Positions 1-8,518 are shown, counted from the stretch's first letter. The stretch: 64,000 nucleotides of DNA from Cellulomonas sp. Leaf334 (GCF_001424195.1 NZ_LMOO01000005.1:237646-301645), one strand, 5' to 3'. Made by a program: numbers and translations. The notes: generated by a model from the sequence alone, not told the origin.

Positions 1-1227
1 CCCGGGACACCGTTCGTGCTGGTGGCGCGGGATCTCGCCCCCGCCGACGCCGCGCGGCTGGACCCGGCGCAGGTCCTCGCGATCGTCACCGCGGGCGGCG
101 GGCCGACGGCCCACACGGCCATCCTGGCGCGGTCGCTGGGCATCCCGTGCGTCGTCGCCGTGGCCGGCGCGCTCGACATCGTCGACGGCGAGACCGTGCT
201 CGTCGACGGGTCAACGGGCGACGTCGTCCGGCACCCGTCGCCCGAGACGGTCGAGCGCGCGTCCCACGTCCGCCCGCGTCCGACCCGGCTCAAGCACCCA
301 GGACGCACCGCCGACGGGCACCCCGTCGCGCTGCTGGCCAACGTCGGAGACCCCGCCGGAGCGCTCGCCGCGGCGCAGACCGGCGCCGAGGGGATCGGGC
401 TGTTCCGCACTGAGTTCGGCTTCCTCGGTCGCACCGCCGCGCCGAGCATCCCGGAGCAGGTGACGGCCTACGCGCAGGTGTTCGCAGCGTTCCCCGGGCG
501 ACGCGTCGTGATCCGCACGCTCGACGCCGGCGCCGACAAGCCACTCCCGTTCGTCACGGCCGCGGGCGAGCCCAACCCGGCACTCGGCGTCCGCGGCCTG
601 CGCACCTCGTGGGCGCACCCGGCGGTCCTCGACGACCAGCTCACGGCGATCGCGCAGGCCGCGGCATCCTCGTCGGCGGACGTCTGGGTGATGGCTCCGA
701 TGGTCGCGACGGCCGACGAGGCCGACGCGTTCGTCGACCGCTGCGCCGCCCACGGGCTGCCGCACGCCGGGATCATGGTCGAGGTCCCCGCCGCCGCGCT
801 CCGGTCCGCCGACCTGCTCGACCGCGCCCGGTTCGCCAGCCTCGGCACCAACGACCTCACGCAGTACGCGATGGCCGCGGACCGTGAGCTCGCCGGTCTG
901 GCGCAGCTGTCGACGCCGTGGCAGCCCGCAGTCCTCTCGCTGGTGCAGCTCGCGTGCGCGGGCGGGGCCGCCCGGGACCGGCCGGTCGGCGTCTGCGGCG
1001 AGGCGGCCGCGGACCCGGCGCTCGCTCCCGTGCTCGTCGGGCTCGGGGTCACGTCGCTGTCGATGACGGCGAGGGCGCTCCCCGACGTCGGCGCTGTGCT
1101 CGCCTCGGTGACGCTGGACGAGTGCCGGGCGCTCGCGGCCCTGGCGCTCGCGCAGCGCACGGCCGACGAGGCGCGGTGGGCGGTCCGCGCCTCGCTCGGG
1201 GACGTGCTCGACGGGCTGGGGCTCTAG
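1..1227 (+). CDS. ptsI: Phosphoenolpyruvate-protein phosphotransferase (PTS enzyme I), 5' end outside window
   Basis: Enzyme I of the sugar phosphotransferase system takes phosphate from PEP and passes it to HPr in the cytoplasm. Translation is open from base 1, and about 408 C-terminal codons are present out of a usual 550-570. Visible parts are the phospho-histidine loop (GGGPTAHTAILARSLG, His near visible residue 38) and the PEP-binding barrel with GIGLFRTEF, VEVPAAAL, GTNDLTQY and VGVCGEAAADP, the last carrying the conserved Cys. The N-terminal HPr-binding part lies outside. The gene converges on ptsH, and the two stop codons share the palindrome CTAG at 1224-1227. The family call is firm. 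Confidence 0.96.
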   Translation, partial: PGTPFVLVARDLAPADAARLDPAQVLAIVTAGGGPTAHTAILARSLGIPCVVAVAGALDIVDGETVLVDGSTGDVVRHPSPETVERASHVRPRPTRLKHPGRTADGHPVALLANVGDPAGALAAAQTGAEGIGLFRTEFGFLGRTAAPSIPEQVTAYAQVFAAFPGRRVVIRTLDAGADKPLPFVTAAGEPNPALGVRGLRTSWAHPAVLDDQLTAIAQAAASSSADVWVMAPMVATADEADAFVDRCAAHGLPHAGIMVEVPAAALRSADLLDRARFASLGTNDLTQYAMAADRELAGLAQLSTPWQPAVLSLVQLACAGGAARDRPVGVCGEAAADPALAPVLVGLGVTSLSMTARALPDVGAVLASVTLDECRALAALALAQRTADEARWAVRASLGDVLDGLGL

Positions 1228-1487
1228 GCCGTCCGCTGGAGGAACTGCTCCAGCACGTCGATCGAGGCGGCCGCGTCGGCGTCGTCGTCGGCCGTCGCCA
1301 GCACGACCTCGTCGCCGGCCCCGACCCCCAACGTCATGATCGCGAGGATCGACGCGGTCGCGACGGGTGTCCCGCCGGTCTTCGCGATGGTCACCTTCGT
1401 GGGGAGCTGTCCTGCCGCCGCGACGAACTGGGCGGCGGGGCGGGCGTGCAGCCCTTCGGGAAGTGCGACGACGACGGAACGCTGCAT
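1224..1487 (-). CDS. ptsH: HPr phosphocarrier protein
   Basis: HPr (87 aa) accepts phosphate from enzyme I on His15 and hands it to sugar-specific EIIA proteins. The active-site stretch LPEGLHARPAAQF and the regulatory region TASILAIMTLGVGAGDEV, with a Ser aligned to Ser46 of Gram-positive HPr, are both present. The start at MQRSVVVALP is chosen because an AGGAGG sits 6 nt before it (minus strand, 1494-1499); an in-frame codon 14 residues upstream has no such site. Length is normal. It faces its partner ptsI tail to tail, so each must have its own promoter. Confidence 0.95.
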   Translation of the reverse strand: MQRSVVVALPEGLHARPAAQFVAAAGQLPTKVTIAKTGGTPVATASILAIMTLGVGAGDEVVLATADDDADAAASIDVLEQFLQRTA

Positions 1488-1597
1488 GGCCTGCCTCCTG
1501 GGCGGGTCGACGATGACCCCACCGACCATACTGGTCTAGACCATGTCCGCGCGAGTGCTTGTGGGAGACTCGTGCCGCTGCGGGCTCGCCCCGCACG

Positions 1598-1689
1598 GGA
1601 GGGCTGTCTGAGCGGCCGAAAGAGACGGTCTTGAAAACCGTTGGAGCGGGACAACCCCGTTCTCGTGGGTTCGAATCCCACGCCCTCCG
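1598..1689 (+). tRNA. tRNA-Ser (anticodon TGA)
   Basis: The 92-nt cloverleaf has acceptor arms GGAGGGC/GCCCTCC (1598-1604 and 1682-1688) and anticodon stem ACGGT/ACCGT around loop CTTGAAA, with anticodon TGA at 1632-1634. It has a long serine-type variable arm and a T-loop GTTCGAATC. CCA is not encoded (GCCG follows). Confidence 0.97.
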
Positions 1690-1695
1690 CCGTGT

Positions 1696-1757
1696 GATGT
1701 CGCAGGACATCAAGGTGGGCCCCGAACGACGAAGCGCGGGTCCGGACCGTTCGTCGT
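1696..1757 (+). terminator. Hairpins after tRNA-Ser, probable terminator
   Basis: There are two inverted repeats downstream of the tRNA. GATGTC/GACATC is at 1696-1711 with a 4-nt loop. ACGACGAA/TTCGTCGT is at 1726-1757 and encloses the self-complementary GGTCCGGACC. No U-tract follows, as is common in high-GC actinobacteria. Confidence 0.45.
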
Positions 1758-1862
1758 GTCGGGCCTCGTGGCTGGTGGTCAACGCGCTCCCGCCGGTCAG
1801 GCACGCGGGAGGCGATGCAGACCTCGACGGGCGTCCGGCGCGCATCGAGACGTTCCCCCACC

Positions 1863-1868
1863 TAGGCT
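1863..1868 (+). promoter_or_regulatory. -10 box TAGGCT, leaderless promoter of RNB gene
   Basis: TAGGCT lies 6 nt before the GTG at 1875, which puts the transcription start at or next to the start codon. No Shine-Dalgarno sequence is present. This supports the chosen start. Confidence 0.6.
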
Positions 1869-1874
1869 CTCCGC

Positions 1875-3389
1875 GTGCCCCGACGCCATGTCCAGCTGCA
1901 CGCCCGCCCGCCGCAGGAGGCGCAGGGGGAGGCCGTCGACGTGCTCGTGCGGCGCGGCCTCGACGACCTGCGTGTCGAGCTCGGCGTGCCGGAGGAGTTC
2001 CCGCCGGCCGTGCTGGCCGAGGCCGCGGAGGTGGGCGCTCGCGGACCTGAGGGTGAGCGGGACGACGCCACGGACATCGCGTTCGTGACCATCGACCCCG
2101 AGGGCTCGAAGGACCTGGACCAGGCGGTCCACATCGAGCGCCACGACGGCGGGTTCCGGGTGCGGTACGCGATCGCGGACGTCGCGGCGTGGGTGTCCCC
2201 GGGTGGCGCGATCGACGACGAGGCCCGTGAGCGTGTCGAGACCCTGTACGCACCGGACGGCCGGACGCCGCTGCACCCGCCGCAGCTGTCGGAGGGCGTC
2301 GCGAGCCTGCTGCCGGACCAGGTGACCCCTGCGCTGCTGTGGATGATCGACCTCGATGGTGACGGCGCCCCGATCGCCGTCGACGTGCGCCGCGCCTCTG
2401 TACAGAGCCGCGCACAGCTCACGTACACGGGTGCCCAGGCCTCGCTCGACGACGGCACCGCGGACGAGACGCTCCAGCTCCTGCGGGAGGTCGGCATCCT
2501 TCGGGAGGCTGCCGAGGGGGCCCGTGGCGGGATCACGCTGCCGACCCCGGAGCAGGTGGTCGAGCAAGGTGCCGACGGGGTGTGGACCCTGGGCAGCCGC
2601 GCGACGTTGCCGGTCGAGGAGTGGAACGCGCAGATCTCCCTGCTCACCGGCATGTGCGCGGCGCGACTCATGCTGGACGGCGGCATCGGCATCGTGCGGA
2701 CGCTGCCCGACGCGGACCCGCGGGACGTCGAGCGGCTGCGGCTGTCGGCGCACGCGCTGGGCGTGCCGTGGCCGGAGGGCGCGACGCCGGGTGACGTCAT
2801 CCGTCGGCTCGACGCCGCCGACCCCGCCCATGCTGCGCTGCTCACCGACGCGACGTCGCTCCTGCGCGGAGCGGCCTACGTGGCGTTCGACGGCGGGCTG
2901 CCGAGTTTCACCATGCACGCCGCCATCGCCGCGCCGTACGCCCACACGACCGCACCGTTGCGGCGGCTGGTGGACCGGTTCGTCGGCGAGACGTGCCTCG
3001 CGCTGTGCGCCGGCCGTCCGGTGCCGGACTGGGTGCGCGACGCGCTGCCAGAGCTGCCGGGACTCATGGCGTCGGGGGACAAGCACGCCGCCGAGTACGA
3101 GCGCGGCTGCCTGGACCTCGTCGAGGCGGCGCTGCTGACCGGCCGGGAGGGCGAGGTGTTCGACGGCGCGATCGTCGACGTGCGCACCGACCGCGGCACC
3201 GGCGTCGTGCAGCTGCGCGACCCGGCGGTGCGCGGACGCATCGAGGGGGTCTCGCTGCCGCTGGGCGAGGACGTGCGGGTGCGGCTGACGCAGGCGTCGG
3301 TGGCCCAGCGCAAGGTGCTGTTCGAGCTGGCTCAGGCCGACTCGGCCTCGACCGGGTCGTCGATCGCGCCGAACCTCGACCGCAGGTAG
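1875..3389 (+). CDS. RNB-domain ribonuclease (RNase II/R family), stand-alone catalytic domain
   Basis: This is a probable 3'-5' exoribonuclease of 504 aa. The RNB active-site stretch TIDPEGSKDLDQAVHI is near residues 70-87, followed by RYAIADVAAWV and, late in the domain, YAHTTAPLRRLVDR, which matches the family's RNA-binding/arginine region. The protein lacks the N-terminal cold-shock domains and the usual long S1 tail of RNase II/R, although the last 70 residues could form one OB-like fold. Three of the four active-site Asp of E. coli RNase II align; the fourth position is Gln (DLDQ, not DMDD). The GTG start follows a TAGGCT box by 6 nt. The 3' end overlaps the convergent glycosyltransferase gene by 58 bp. 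Confidence 0.9.
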   Translation: MPRRHVQLHARPPQEAQGEAVDVLVRRGLDDLRVELGVPEEFPPAVLAEAAEVGARGPEGERDDATDIAFVTIDPEGSKDLDQAVHIERHDGGFRVRYAIADVAAWVSPGGAIDDEARERVETLYAPDGRTPLHPPQLSEGVASLLPDQVTPALLWMIDLDGDGAPIAVDVRRASVQSRAQLTYTGAQASLDDGTADETLQLLREVGILREAAEGARGGITLPTPEQVVEQGADGVWTLGSRATLPVEEWNAQISLLTGMCAARLMLDGGIGIVRTLPDADPRDVERLRLSAHALGVPWPEGATPGDVIRRLDAADPAHAALLTDATSLLRGAAYVAFDGGLPSFTMHAAIAAPYAHTTAPLRRLVDRFVGETCLALCAGRPVPDWVRDALPELPGLMASGDKHAAEYERGCLDLVEAALLTGREGEVFDGAIVDVRTDRGTGVVQLRDPAVRGRIEGVSLPLGEDVRVRLTQASVAQRKVLFELAQADSASTGSSIAPNLDRR

Positions 3390-4063
3390 CCCGCGTACCC
3401 GCCGGGTGCCCGACCGGCGAGGCGACCGGACGTGAGGACGTCGCAGGTGTCGGTCGCGACGACGCGTGCGCCCGACGCGACGAGCGCGGCCACCAGGTCG
3501 ACGTCCTCGTGCACGGGCCGGTCGGGGAAGCCGCCGGCCCGCAGGTACGCGTCGGCCCGCACGCCCAGGTTCGCGCCGTGCACGTGACCGTTCGGGCGGC
3601 CGGGGACACGGGTCGCACGCCACGCGGCGTGCTGCGTCGGCGTGAGGTCGGCGGGGTCGGGCCGCACGGTGCCGACGACGACGTCGGCCCCGGCGTCGGC
3701 CAGCCGTACCTGTTCCAGGATCCAGCCCTCGGGGACGACGGAGTCGGCGTCGGTGCCGGCGAGCCACGTCTGGTCGAGGTCGGCGGCCGAGCGCTCCAGC
3801 GCGTCGCGGACGCCCGCGGCGCGAGCAGCACCGACGCGTCCCTCGTCGAGGTCCACGAGGCGCACGTCGAGGTGCCCGAGCGCGACGGAACGCGTGCCGT
3901 CGGTGCACCGGTCGAGCACCAGGACCAGGTCGACCGTCAGGTCGGGCAGCACCGCCCGCGCGGCCTGCCGGGCCGCCTGGAGCGCGCCGAGGCACCGGCC
4001 GACCAGAGCCTCCTCGTCGCGGGCCGGCACGACGACCACGACGTGCTCGACGCGCGGTCTCAC
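3332..4063 (-). CDS. Family 2 glycosyltransferase
   Basis: This is a probable cytoplasmic GT-A-fold glycosyltransferase (243 aa) that transfers a sugar from a nucleotide-sugar donor; donor and acceptor are unknown. It starts VEHVVVVVPARDEEALVGRC, has a metal-binding DxD-type motif in GTDADSVVPEGW (near residue 100) and an acceptor-side HEDVDLV motif (near 190). The GTG start overlaps the TGA of the upstream deacetylase-methyltransferase as GTGA, so the two are translationally coupled. It is the last gene of a three-gene operon with the acyl-CoA dehydrogenase-like gene, and its product probably acts on the same small molecule or glycan as they do. Confidence 0.88.
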   Translation of the reverse strand: MRPRVEHVVVVVPARDEEALVGRCLGALQAARQAARAVLPDLTVDLVLVLDRCTDGTRSVALGHLDVRLVDLDEGRVGAARAAGVRDALERSAADLDQTWLAGTDADSVVPEGWILEQVRLADAGADVVVGTVRPDPADLTPTQHAAWRATRVPGRPNGHVHGANLGVRADAYLRAGGFPDRPVHEDVDLVAALVASGARVVATDTCDVLTSGRLAGRAPGGYAGYLRSRFGAIDDPVEAESA

Positions 4064-5418
4064 GCCAGTCCCGTCCGCTGCGCCACCGACCGCGAGTCGT
4101 CGCTGTACACGTCGAGCAGCAGGTCCTTCTCCCGGTGCTCGGCCAGGAGCGTGAGGTCGGTGGTCCGGCGCAGGACGCGGTGCACCTCGTCGCCGGTCAG
4201 CGGGTACGCGTCGACCGGGTGGCGCCAGTGGCAGACCAGGAGGGTGCCGCCGGGCGCGAGGCGCGTGCGCAGGTCGGCGAGGACCCGCTCGAGCGTCGGG
4301 CGGTCGAGGTAGTAGCCGACCTCCGACAGGACGACGAGGTCGAACGACCCCGCGGGGACGGCGTCCGCCACGTCCGCGACCTGCGCCTGCACGTGCGGCA
4401 GCCCGGCGAGGCGACCACGTGCCCGCTCGACCGCGGCCGTGGACACGTCGACGGCGAGCAGGTGGTCCGCGCGCTGCGCGAGCTCCGCGGTGAGCACGCC
4501 GATCCCGCAGCCGATCTCCAGGACGTCCCTGTACCGCTGGTCCGGGAGCGCGGCCAGCGTCAGCGCCCGCTTGCGCTCCTCGTACCACCGGTCGGTGTAC
4601 CCCCAGGGGTCGTCGTGCCGACCGTAGGTCGCGTCGAAGAACTCGCCCCTGAGCGTGGGCGTGACGGGCTCCTGCGCGACGACCACCTCGACGTCCCGGT
4701 CGAACGTCCGCAGGAACGCCGGGTGCAGCGTCGGCGCGTCGTGCGGGTCCGACGACAGTGGCTCGACCTGGCTGGCGTGCGCCGCGACGGCCCGGTGCTT
4801 GCGGACCATCGACCGGTCCGCCAGCTCGACCACCCGGAGCCGGTCCCACGGCACGCGGGGGTCGTCGGGGGTGGCCCAGTGCCACAGCCACACCGGGTAC
4901 TCCAGGAACGTGCAGCCGAGCTCGTCGGCCAGCACCGCGCAGACCTCGCCGACGATCCGGTGGTCCCGGTGGCCGTCGCCACGCCAGGTCGCGACGAGCT
5001 GGTCGACCGGGAAGCCGTCGGTCAGCAGCGCGCGCAGGTCGTCCTCGATCGAGTCGCGGACCTCGCGCAGCCCGCCGTCCGGGTGGCCCAGCATCGTGAT
5101 CGGCGAGGCGGGGGACAGGATGTGCACCGCCTCGACGACCTCGGCCCAGCGGCGTCCCGCCAGCTCGTCCGCGTCGAGCGTCGGGGACCCCGGGTGGGAG
5201 CCGCTGCCGTCGGAGACGATCACGACCTCGGCCGGGCAGCCCGCGTCGGCCAGCTCCGCCAGGATGCCGCCCGCGCCCAGCGTCTCGTCGTCGGGGTGCG
5301 CGGCCACGACCACCGTGCGGCCGGTCCGCCGCAGCGCGAGCGCGGGGAGGTCGCGGAACCGAGGGTCGGTGGTCCAGGCGGTGGCGGGTGTCCCGGGCGT
5401 GCGACCGTCGAACGTCAC
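4060..5418 (-). CDS. PIG-L family deacetylase fused to SAM-dependent methyltransferase
   Basis: A two-domain protein of about 452 aa. The N-terminal half is a PIG-L/LmbE zinc deacetylase with VVVAAHPDDETLGAGGIL (near 35-52) and GDGHRDHRIVGE (near 145), the metal-binding AHPDDE and HxxH pieces used to remove acetyl from GlcNAc-type substrates. The C-terminal half is a class I methyltransferase of NodS type with DVLEIGCGIGVLTAELA (near 295) and DLVVLSEVGYYLDRP. Two GTG codons are possible (5421 and 5418); the second gives a GTGA overlap with the upstream gene, matching the downstream junction. The order of activities suggests deacetylation then N-methylation of one amino-sugar substrate, which is inference. 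Confidence 0.9.
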   Translation of the reverse strand: MTFDGRTPGTPATAWTTDPRFRDLPALALRRTGRTVVVAAHPDDETLGAGGILAELADAGCPAEVVIVSDGSGSHPGSPTLDADELAGRRWAEVVEAVHILSPASPITMLGHPDGGLREVRDSIEDDLRALLTDGFPVDQLVATWRGDGHRDHRIVGEVCAVLADELGCTFLEYPVWLWHWATPDDPRVPWDRLRVVELADRSMVRKHRAVAAHASQVEPLSSDPHDAPTLHPAFLRTFDRDVEVVVAQEPVTPTLRGEFFDATYGRHDDPWGYTDRWYEERKRALTLAALPDQRYRDVLEIGCGIGVLTAELAQRADHLLAVDVSTAAVERARGRLAGLPHVQAQVADVADAVPAGSFDLVVLSEVGYYLDRPTLERVLADLRTRLAPGGTLLVCHWRHPVDAYPLTGDEVHRVLRRTTDLTLLAEHREKDLLLDVYSDDSRSVAQRTGLA

Positions 5419-6410
5419 CACGGTGCGACCTCCGACGCGAGCGTCCGCCCCAGCGCGAGGTCGTCACGCTCGGCGTGCTGCTGGCGGACGTAGACCTGCA
5501 GGTCGGCGACGCGCTTCGCGTGATCGGTCTCCAGTGCCAAGGGCGCAGGGCCGAGGGCGTGCGCGGCCCGCGCGAGCACGTCCTCGCAGACGCCCGCGAC
5601 CGTCGCGCGGACCCGCTTGGCCAGCAGCCGGCCCTGGGCGGCGTCGAGCTCGTGCGCGTCGACGAGGACCGCTGCCTCCGCGAGCGCACGCCGGGCGTCC
5701 TCGAGCCGGTGGTCCACCGCGCCGAGGTGCATCGCGAGCAGCGGGTCGTCGCGTCGCGCGGCCTCGGCGTGCACGCGTCGGCCGATCCCGACAGCACCCC
5801 CGAACCAGCACGCGGCCACGCCGATCCCGCCCCACCAGAACCCCGGACGGTCCAGGTACCAGCCGGGTGCGCCGACCGCCGTCGCGGCGACGTCGTCGAA
5901 CGCCACGGCCGTGCTGGGGATCTCGGTCAGCCCGCGCGACACCCACGCCTGGTCGAGCAGCCGGACCCCGGGGTCGTGCAGGTCGACCGCGAACAGCGCC
6001 CGTCCGCCGTCGGCCAGGTGCGCCGTGACCAGGGCCGCGTCCAGCACGCCCGCCAGGGAGCACCAGGGCTTGGTCCCGCGCAGCCGCCAGCCGTCGCCGT
6101 CGCCGACCGCGTCCAGCCGCACCCCGGGCCCCTCGGCGGCGAACACGCCCCACGTGCGGCCCTCGGGGTCGGGGACGCCCGCCTGCGCGAGGATCGCCCG
6201 CGCGTCGAGGTGCGGCTCCACCGCGCGCGCGACACCGAGGTCGGTGGCGCCGAGGGTGGCGAGCAGCTCCCACAGCTCACGGGTCGCGCCCCGGCCGGGC
6301 AGCAGGTCGTCCGGCCAGGAGGCGCGCAGGGCGTCGTCGACCGTGCGGGGGACGCGGGGCGACGGGCCGCTCGCACGGAACGGCGCCAGGCGCACGGCAG
6401 CGTCGACCAT
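5415..6410 (-). CDS. Acyl-CoA dehydrogenase-like flavoprotein
   Basis: A protein of 331 aa resembling acyl-CoA dehydrogenases but shorter than the usual 380-400. It contains GDGWRLRGTKPWCSLAG (middle beta domain), DDVAATAVGAPGWYL, and a helical C-terminal half (RVHAEAARRDDPLLAMHLG). I do not see a confident catalytic Glu. The start MVDAAVRLAPF is taken because the upstream in-frame extension is low-complexity and runs into the divergent promoter region. It is first in a GTGA-linked operon with a PIG-L deacetylase-methyltransferase and a GT2, which argues against fatty-acid oxidation and for oxidation of an amine or sugar intermediate. Confidence 0.8.
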   Translation of the reverse strand: MVDAAVRLAPFRASGPSPRVPRTVDDALRASWPDDLLPGRGATRELWELLATLGATDLGVARAVEPHLDARAILAQAGVPDPEGRTWGVFAAEGPGVRLDAVGDGDGWRLRGTKPWCSLAGVLDAALVTAHLADGGRALFAVDLHDPGVRLLDQAWVSRGLTEIPSTAVAFDDVAATAVGAPGWYLDRPGFWWGGIGVAACWFGGAVGIGRRVHAEAARRDDPLLAMHLGAVDHRLEDARRALAEAAVLVDAHELDAAQGRLLAKRVRATVAGVCEDVLARAAHALGPAPLALETDHAKRVADLQVYVRQQHAERDDLALGRTLASEVAPW

Positions 6411-6567
6411 CGTCGTTCTCCGGGGGCCGTGCCTCGGACCGCTTCTCGATCCGTCGTCCAGATCATCACCGCCACCCGACGCGCGCGCGACCTGGGACGA
6501 CACCCGTGCGCGGACGGACTCCGGCGTGGCAAGGTCGGAGCGTGCACCCGAGCGCCGGACCGGTCCG

Positions 6568-7590
6568 ATGAGCGAGCTCGACGAGGTCGTCGACGACCTC
6601 TACTCCGGTGCACCCTCCGACTTCGTCGCCCGGCGGGACGCCGCGGTCAAGGCCGCCCGCGCCGACAAGGACCGCGAGCTCGCGACGGCCATCGGCGAGC
6701 TGCGCAAGCCGACCGTCTCCGCCTGGCTGGTCAACCTGCTCGTGCGTGACGACGCCGCCCTCGCCGGGCAGATCGTCGCCCTCGGTGAGGGGTTGCGCGA
6801 CGCCGAGAAGTCGCTCGACGGTCCCGCGCTGCGCGAGCTGTCGAAGCAGCGCCGCCAGCTGGTCCGGTCGCTGGTCGCGCGGGCCCGCAAGCTCGCACAG
6901 CCGACCGGGCAGAAGATCGGCGACGCCGTCGTGCAGGAGCTCGACGCCACCCTCACCGCCGCCCTGGCCGACCCCGCCGTCGCGCGCGAGGTGGTCTCCG
7001 GCCGGTTGACCGCCGCGCGCGAGTACGCGGGGTTCGGCAGCGCGGACGCGTCGGACAGCCCCGCCCCCGCCCCGACGCCGCCGCCTTCGAAGGAGAAGCC
7101 GCCCCAGGCGACGCCGGCGCGCGGGAAGCTCCGGCTGGTCGGCGAGTCGGAGCGGGCCGAACCGCCCGGCGAGTCGGCTGCGGAGCGCGACCGGCGCCGC
7201 CGCCGCGAGGAGCGCGAGCAGCGCGCGCGCGACGAGGCGCAGGCCGCGTGGGAGCAGGCGGAACGTGCCGCGACCGACGCGAAGCGCCGTCACGACGCCG
7301 CGGTCGCGGCCCGCGACGAGAGCGCCGCCGAGGTCGAACGCGCCGAGGGGGCGGCCGCCCGCGCCCACGAGGAGGAGGACGACCTCGTCCGCGCGCTCGC
7401 GGAGGCCCGCCGCAGGCTCGCCGCCGCCGGGAAGGCCGCGGCGGTCGCGGACAAGGAGGTCGGCACCGCGCAGCAGACCCTCCGGGCCGACGAGCGCGAG
7501 CTCACGACGGCGGAACGCGAGCTCCACCGCGCGGAACGCACGCTCGAGTCGGCGGCGACCGCACGTGAGGCGACGTCGCCGTCGAGCTGA
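6568..7590 (+). CDS. Hypothetical coiled-coil protein
   Basis: A protein of 340 aa that I do not recognise as an enzyme. Residues 1-150 are a helical region beginning MSELDEVVDDLYSGAPSDFV and containing RDAAVKAARADKDRELATAI. A Pro/Ala linker follows (about 170-190), then about 140 residues of strongly charged coiled coil rich in Glu, Arg and Ala. No signal peptide or membrane segment is seen. The gene is divergent from the acyl-CoA dehydrogenase-like operon, with 157 bp between starts that must hold both promoters. The first half resembles hypothetical proteins common in actinobacteria; the function is unknown. Confidence 0.75.
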   Translation: MSELDEVVDDLYSGAPSDFVARRDAAVKAARADKDRELATAIGELRKPTVSAWLVNLLVRDDAALAGQIVALGEGLRDAEKSLDGPALRELSKQRRQLVRSLVARARKLAQPTGQKIGDAVVQELDATLTAALADPAVAREVVSGRLTAAREYAGFGSADASDSPAPAPTPPPSKEKPPQATPARGKLRLVGESERAEPPGESAAERDRRRRREEREQRARDEAQAAWEQAERAATDAKRRHDAAVAARDESAAEVERAEGAAARAHEEEDDLVRALAEARRRLAAAGKAAAVADKEVGTAQQTLRADERELTTAERELHRAERTLESAATAREATSPSS

Positions 7591-7768
7591 GGCGCGCGCA
7601 ACCCAGCCGCACCGGGGGCCGGTGGGCCACGTGCGGCGGCCGCAGCGCCACCTGCGTCCCACCCGCCACAAGAGCGGCTGGTTTCTACAGCCCCGCCCGG
7701 CCGCCCGGCGACGTCGGTGGTGTCCGCAAGGATGGGCGGCGAGGACGCGACGAGGAGGACGTGACGCC

Positions 7769-8362
7769 ATGGCAGGCAGGGACGACGCTCCACTCGTGCA
7801 CGCGGAGACGCTCGACGAGTGGCGCGACTGGCTGCTCGCCCACCACGCCACCGAGACGGGGGCGTGGCTCGTGTCGTGGAAGTCGCCCACCGGCCGTCCG
7901 TCCGTGAAGTACGAGCTCGCGGTCGAGGAGGCGCTGTGCGTGGGCTGGATCGACTCGGCCGGCCGGACGCTCGACGACGAGCGGCGCGCGCTCTGGTTCA
8001 CCCGCCGCAAGCCCGGCAGCGGCTGGGCGCGGACCAACAAGGAACGGATCGTCCGACTGGAGGCCGAGGGTCGGATGCTGCCGGAGGGACGTGCGGTGAT
8101 CGACGCGGCGAAAGCCGACGGCTCGTGGACGCTGCTGGACGACGTCGAGAACCTGATCGTGCCCGACGACCTCGCGGCGGCGTTCGAGCGGCACCCCGGG
8201 TCGCGGCAGAACTTCGACGCGTTCCCGCCGTCCGCCCGCCGCGCGATCCTCGAGTGGATCGTGCAGGCCAAACGTGAGACCACCCGGGCGGCGCGGCTGG
8301 AGGAGTCGGCCCGGCTGGCGGCGCAGGACGTACGGGCGAACCAGTGGACACCCAAGGCGTAG
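7769..8362 (+). CDS. YdeI/OmpD-associated family protein
   Basis: A cytoplasmic protein of 197 aa of the bacteriocin-protection YdeI/OmdA family. Recognisable parts are LVSWKSPTGRPSVKYELAVE, EALCVGWIDSAGRTLDDE, WFTRRKPGSGWARTNKERI (near 75-95) and the C-terminal FPPSARRAILEWIVQAKRE, the OmdA helix. A GAGGAGG-type ribosome site lies about 10 nt before the ATG. The family is linked to stress or cationic-peptide tolerance in other bacteria, but its molecular role is unknown. It stands alone between the coiled-coil gene and tRNA-Ser(GCT). Confidence 0.88.
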   Translation: MAGRDDAPLVHAETLDEWRDWLLAHHATETGAWLVSWKSPTGRPSVKYELAVEEALCVGWIDSAGRTLDDERRALWFTRRKPGSGWARTNKERIVRLEAEGRMLPEGRAVIDAAKADGSWTLLDDVENLIVPDDLAAAFERHPGSRQNFDAFPPSARRAILEWIVQAKRETTRAARLEESARLAAQDVRANQWTPKA

Positions 8363-8422
8363 GGGCAGGTCAGGGGCCGCTTTGGTGGTGGGCCACCCGC
8401 ACGGGTACCCTGTGCTGGTCCT

Positions 8423-8511
8423 GGAGACGTCGCATAGCCCGGTCTAGTGCGCGACCCTGCTAAGGTCGTGAAGGCGCAAGCCTTCCGTGGGTTCAAATCC
8501 CACCGTCTCCG
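8423..8511 (+). tRNA. tRNA-Ser (anticodon GCT)
   Basis: The 89-nt serine tRNA has acceptor arms GGAGACG/CGTCTCC (8423-8429 and 8504-8510) and anticodon stem CGACC/GGTCG around CTGCTAA, with GCT at 8459-8461. It has a long variable arm and a T-arm GTGGGTTCAAATCCCAC. CCA is not encoded. Confidence 0.97.
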
Positions 8512-8518
8512 CTCTCAG

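Noticed and set aside
211..2415. Very long minus-strand reading frame (over 700 codons) across ptsI, ptsH, tRNA-Ser and the RNB gene
   Set aside because: It is Arg-rich shadow coding caused by high GC; it runs through a tRNA and two firm genes and has no domain.
7591..7768. Possible gene or RNA in the 178-bp gap before the YdeI-like gene
   Set aside because: No frame with a ribosome site and no convincing structure; it probably holds only the promoter of the next gene.
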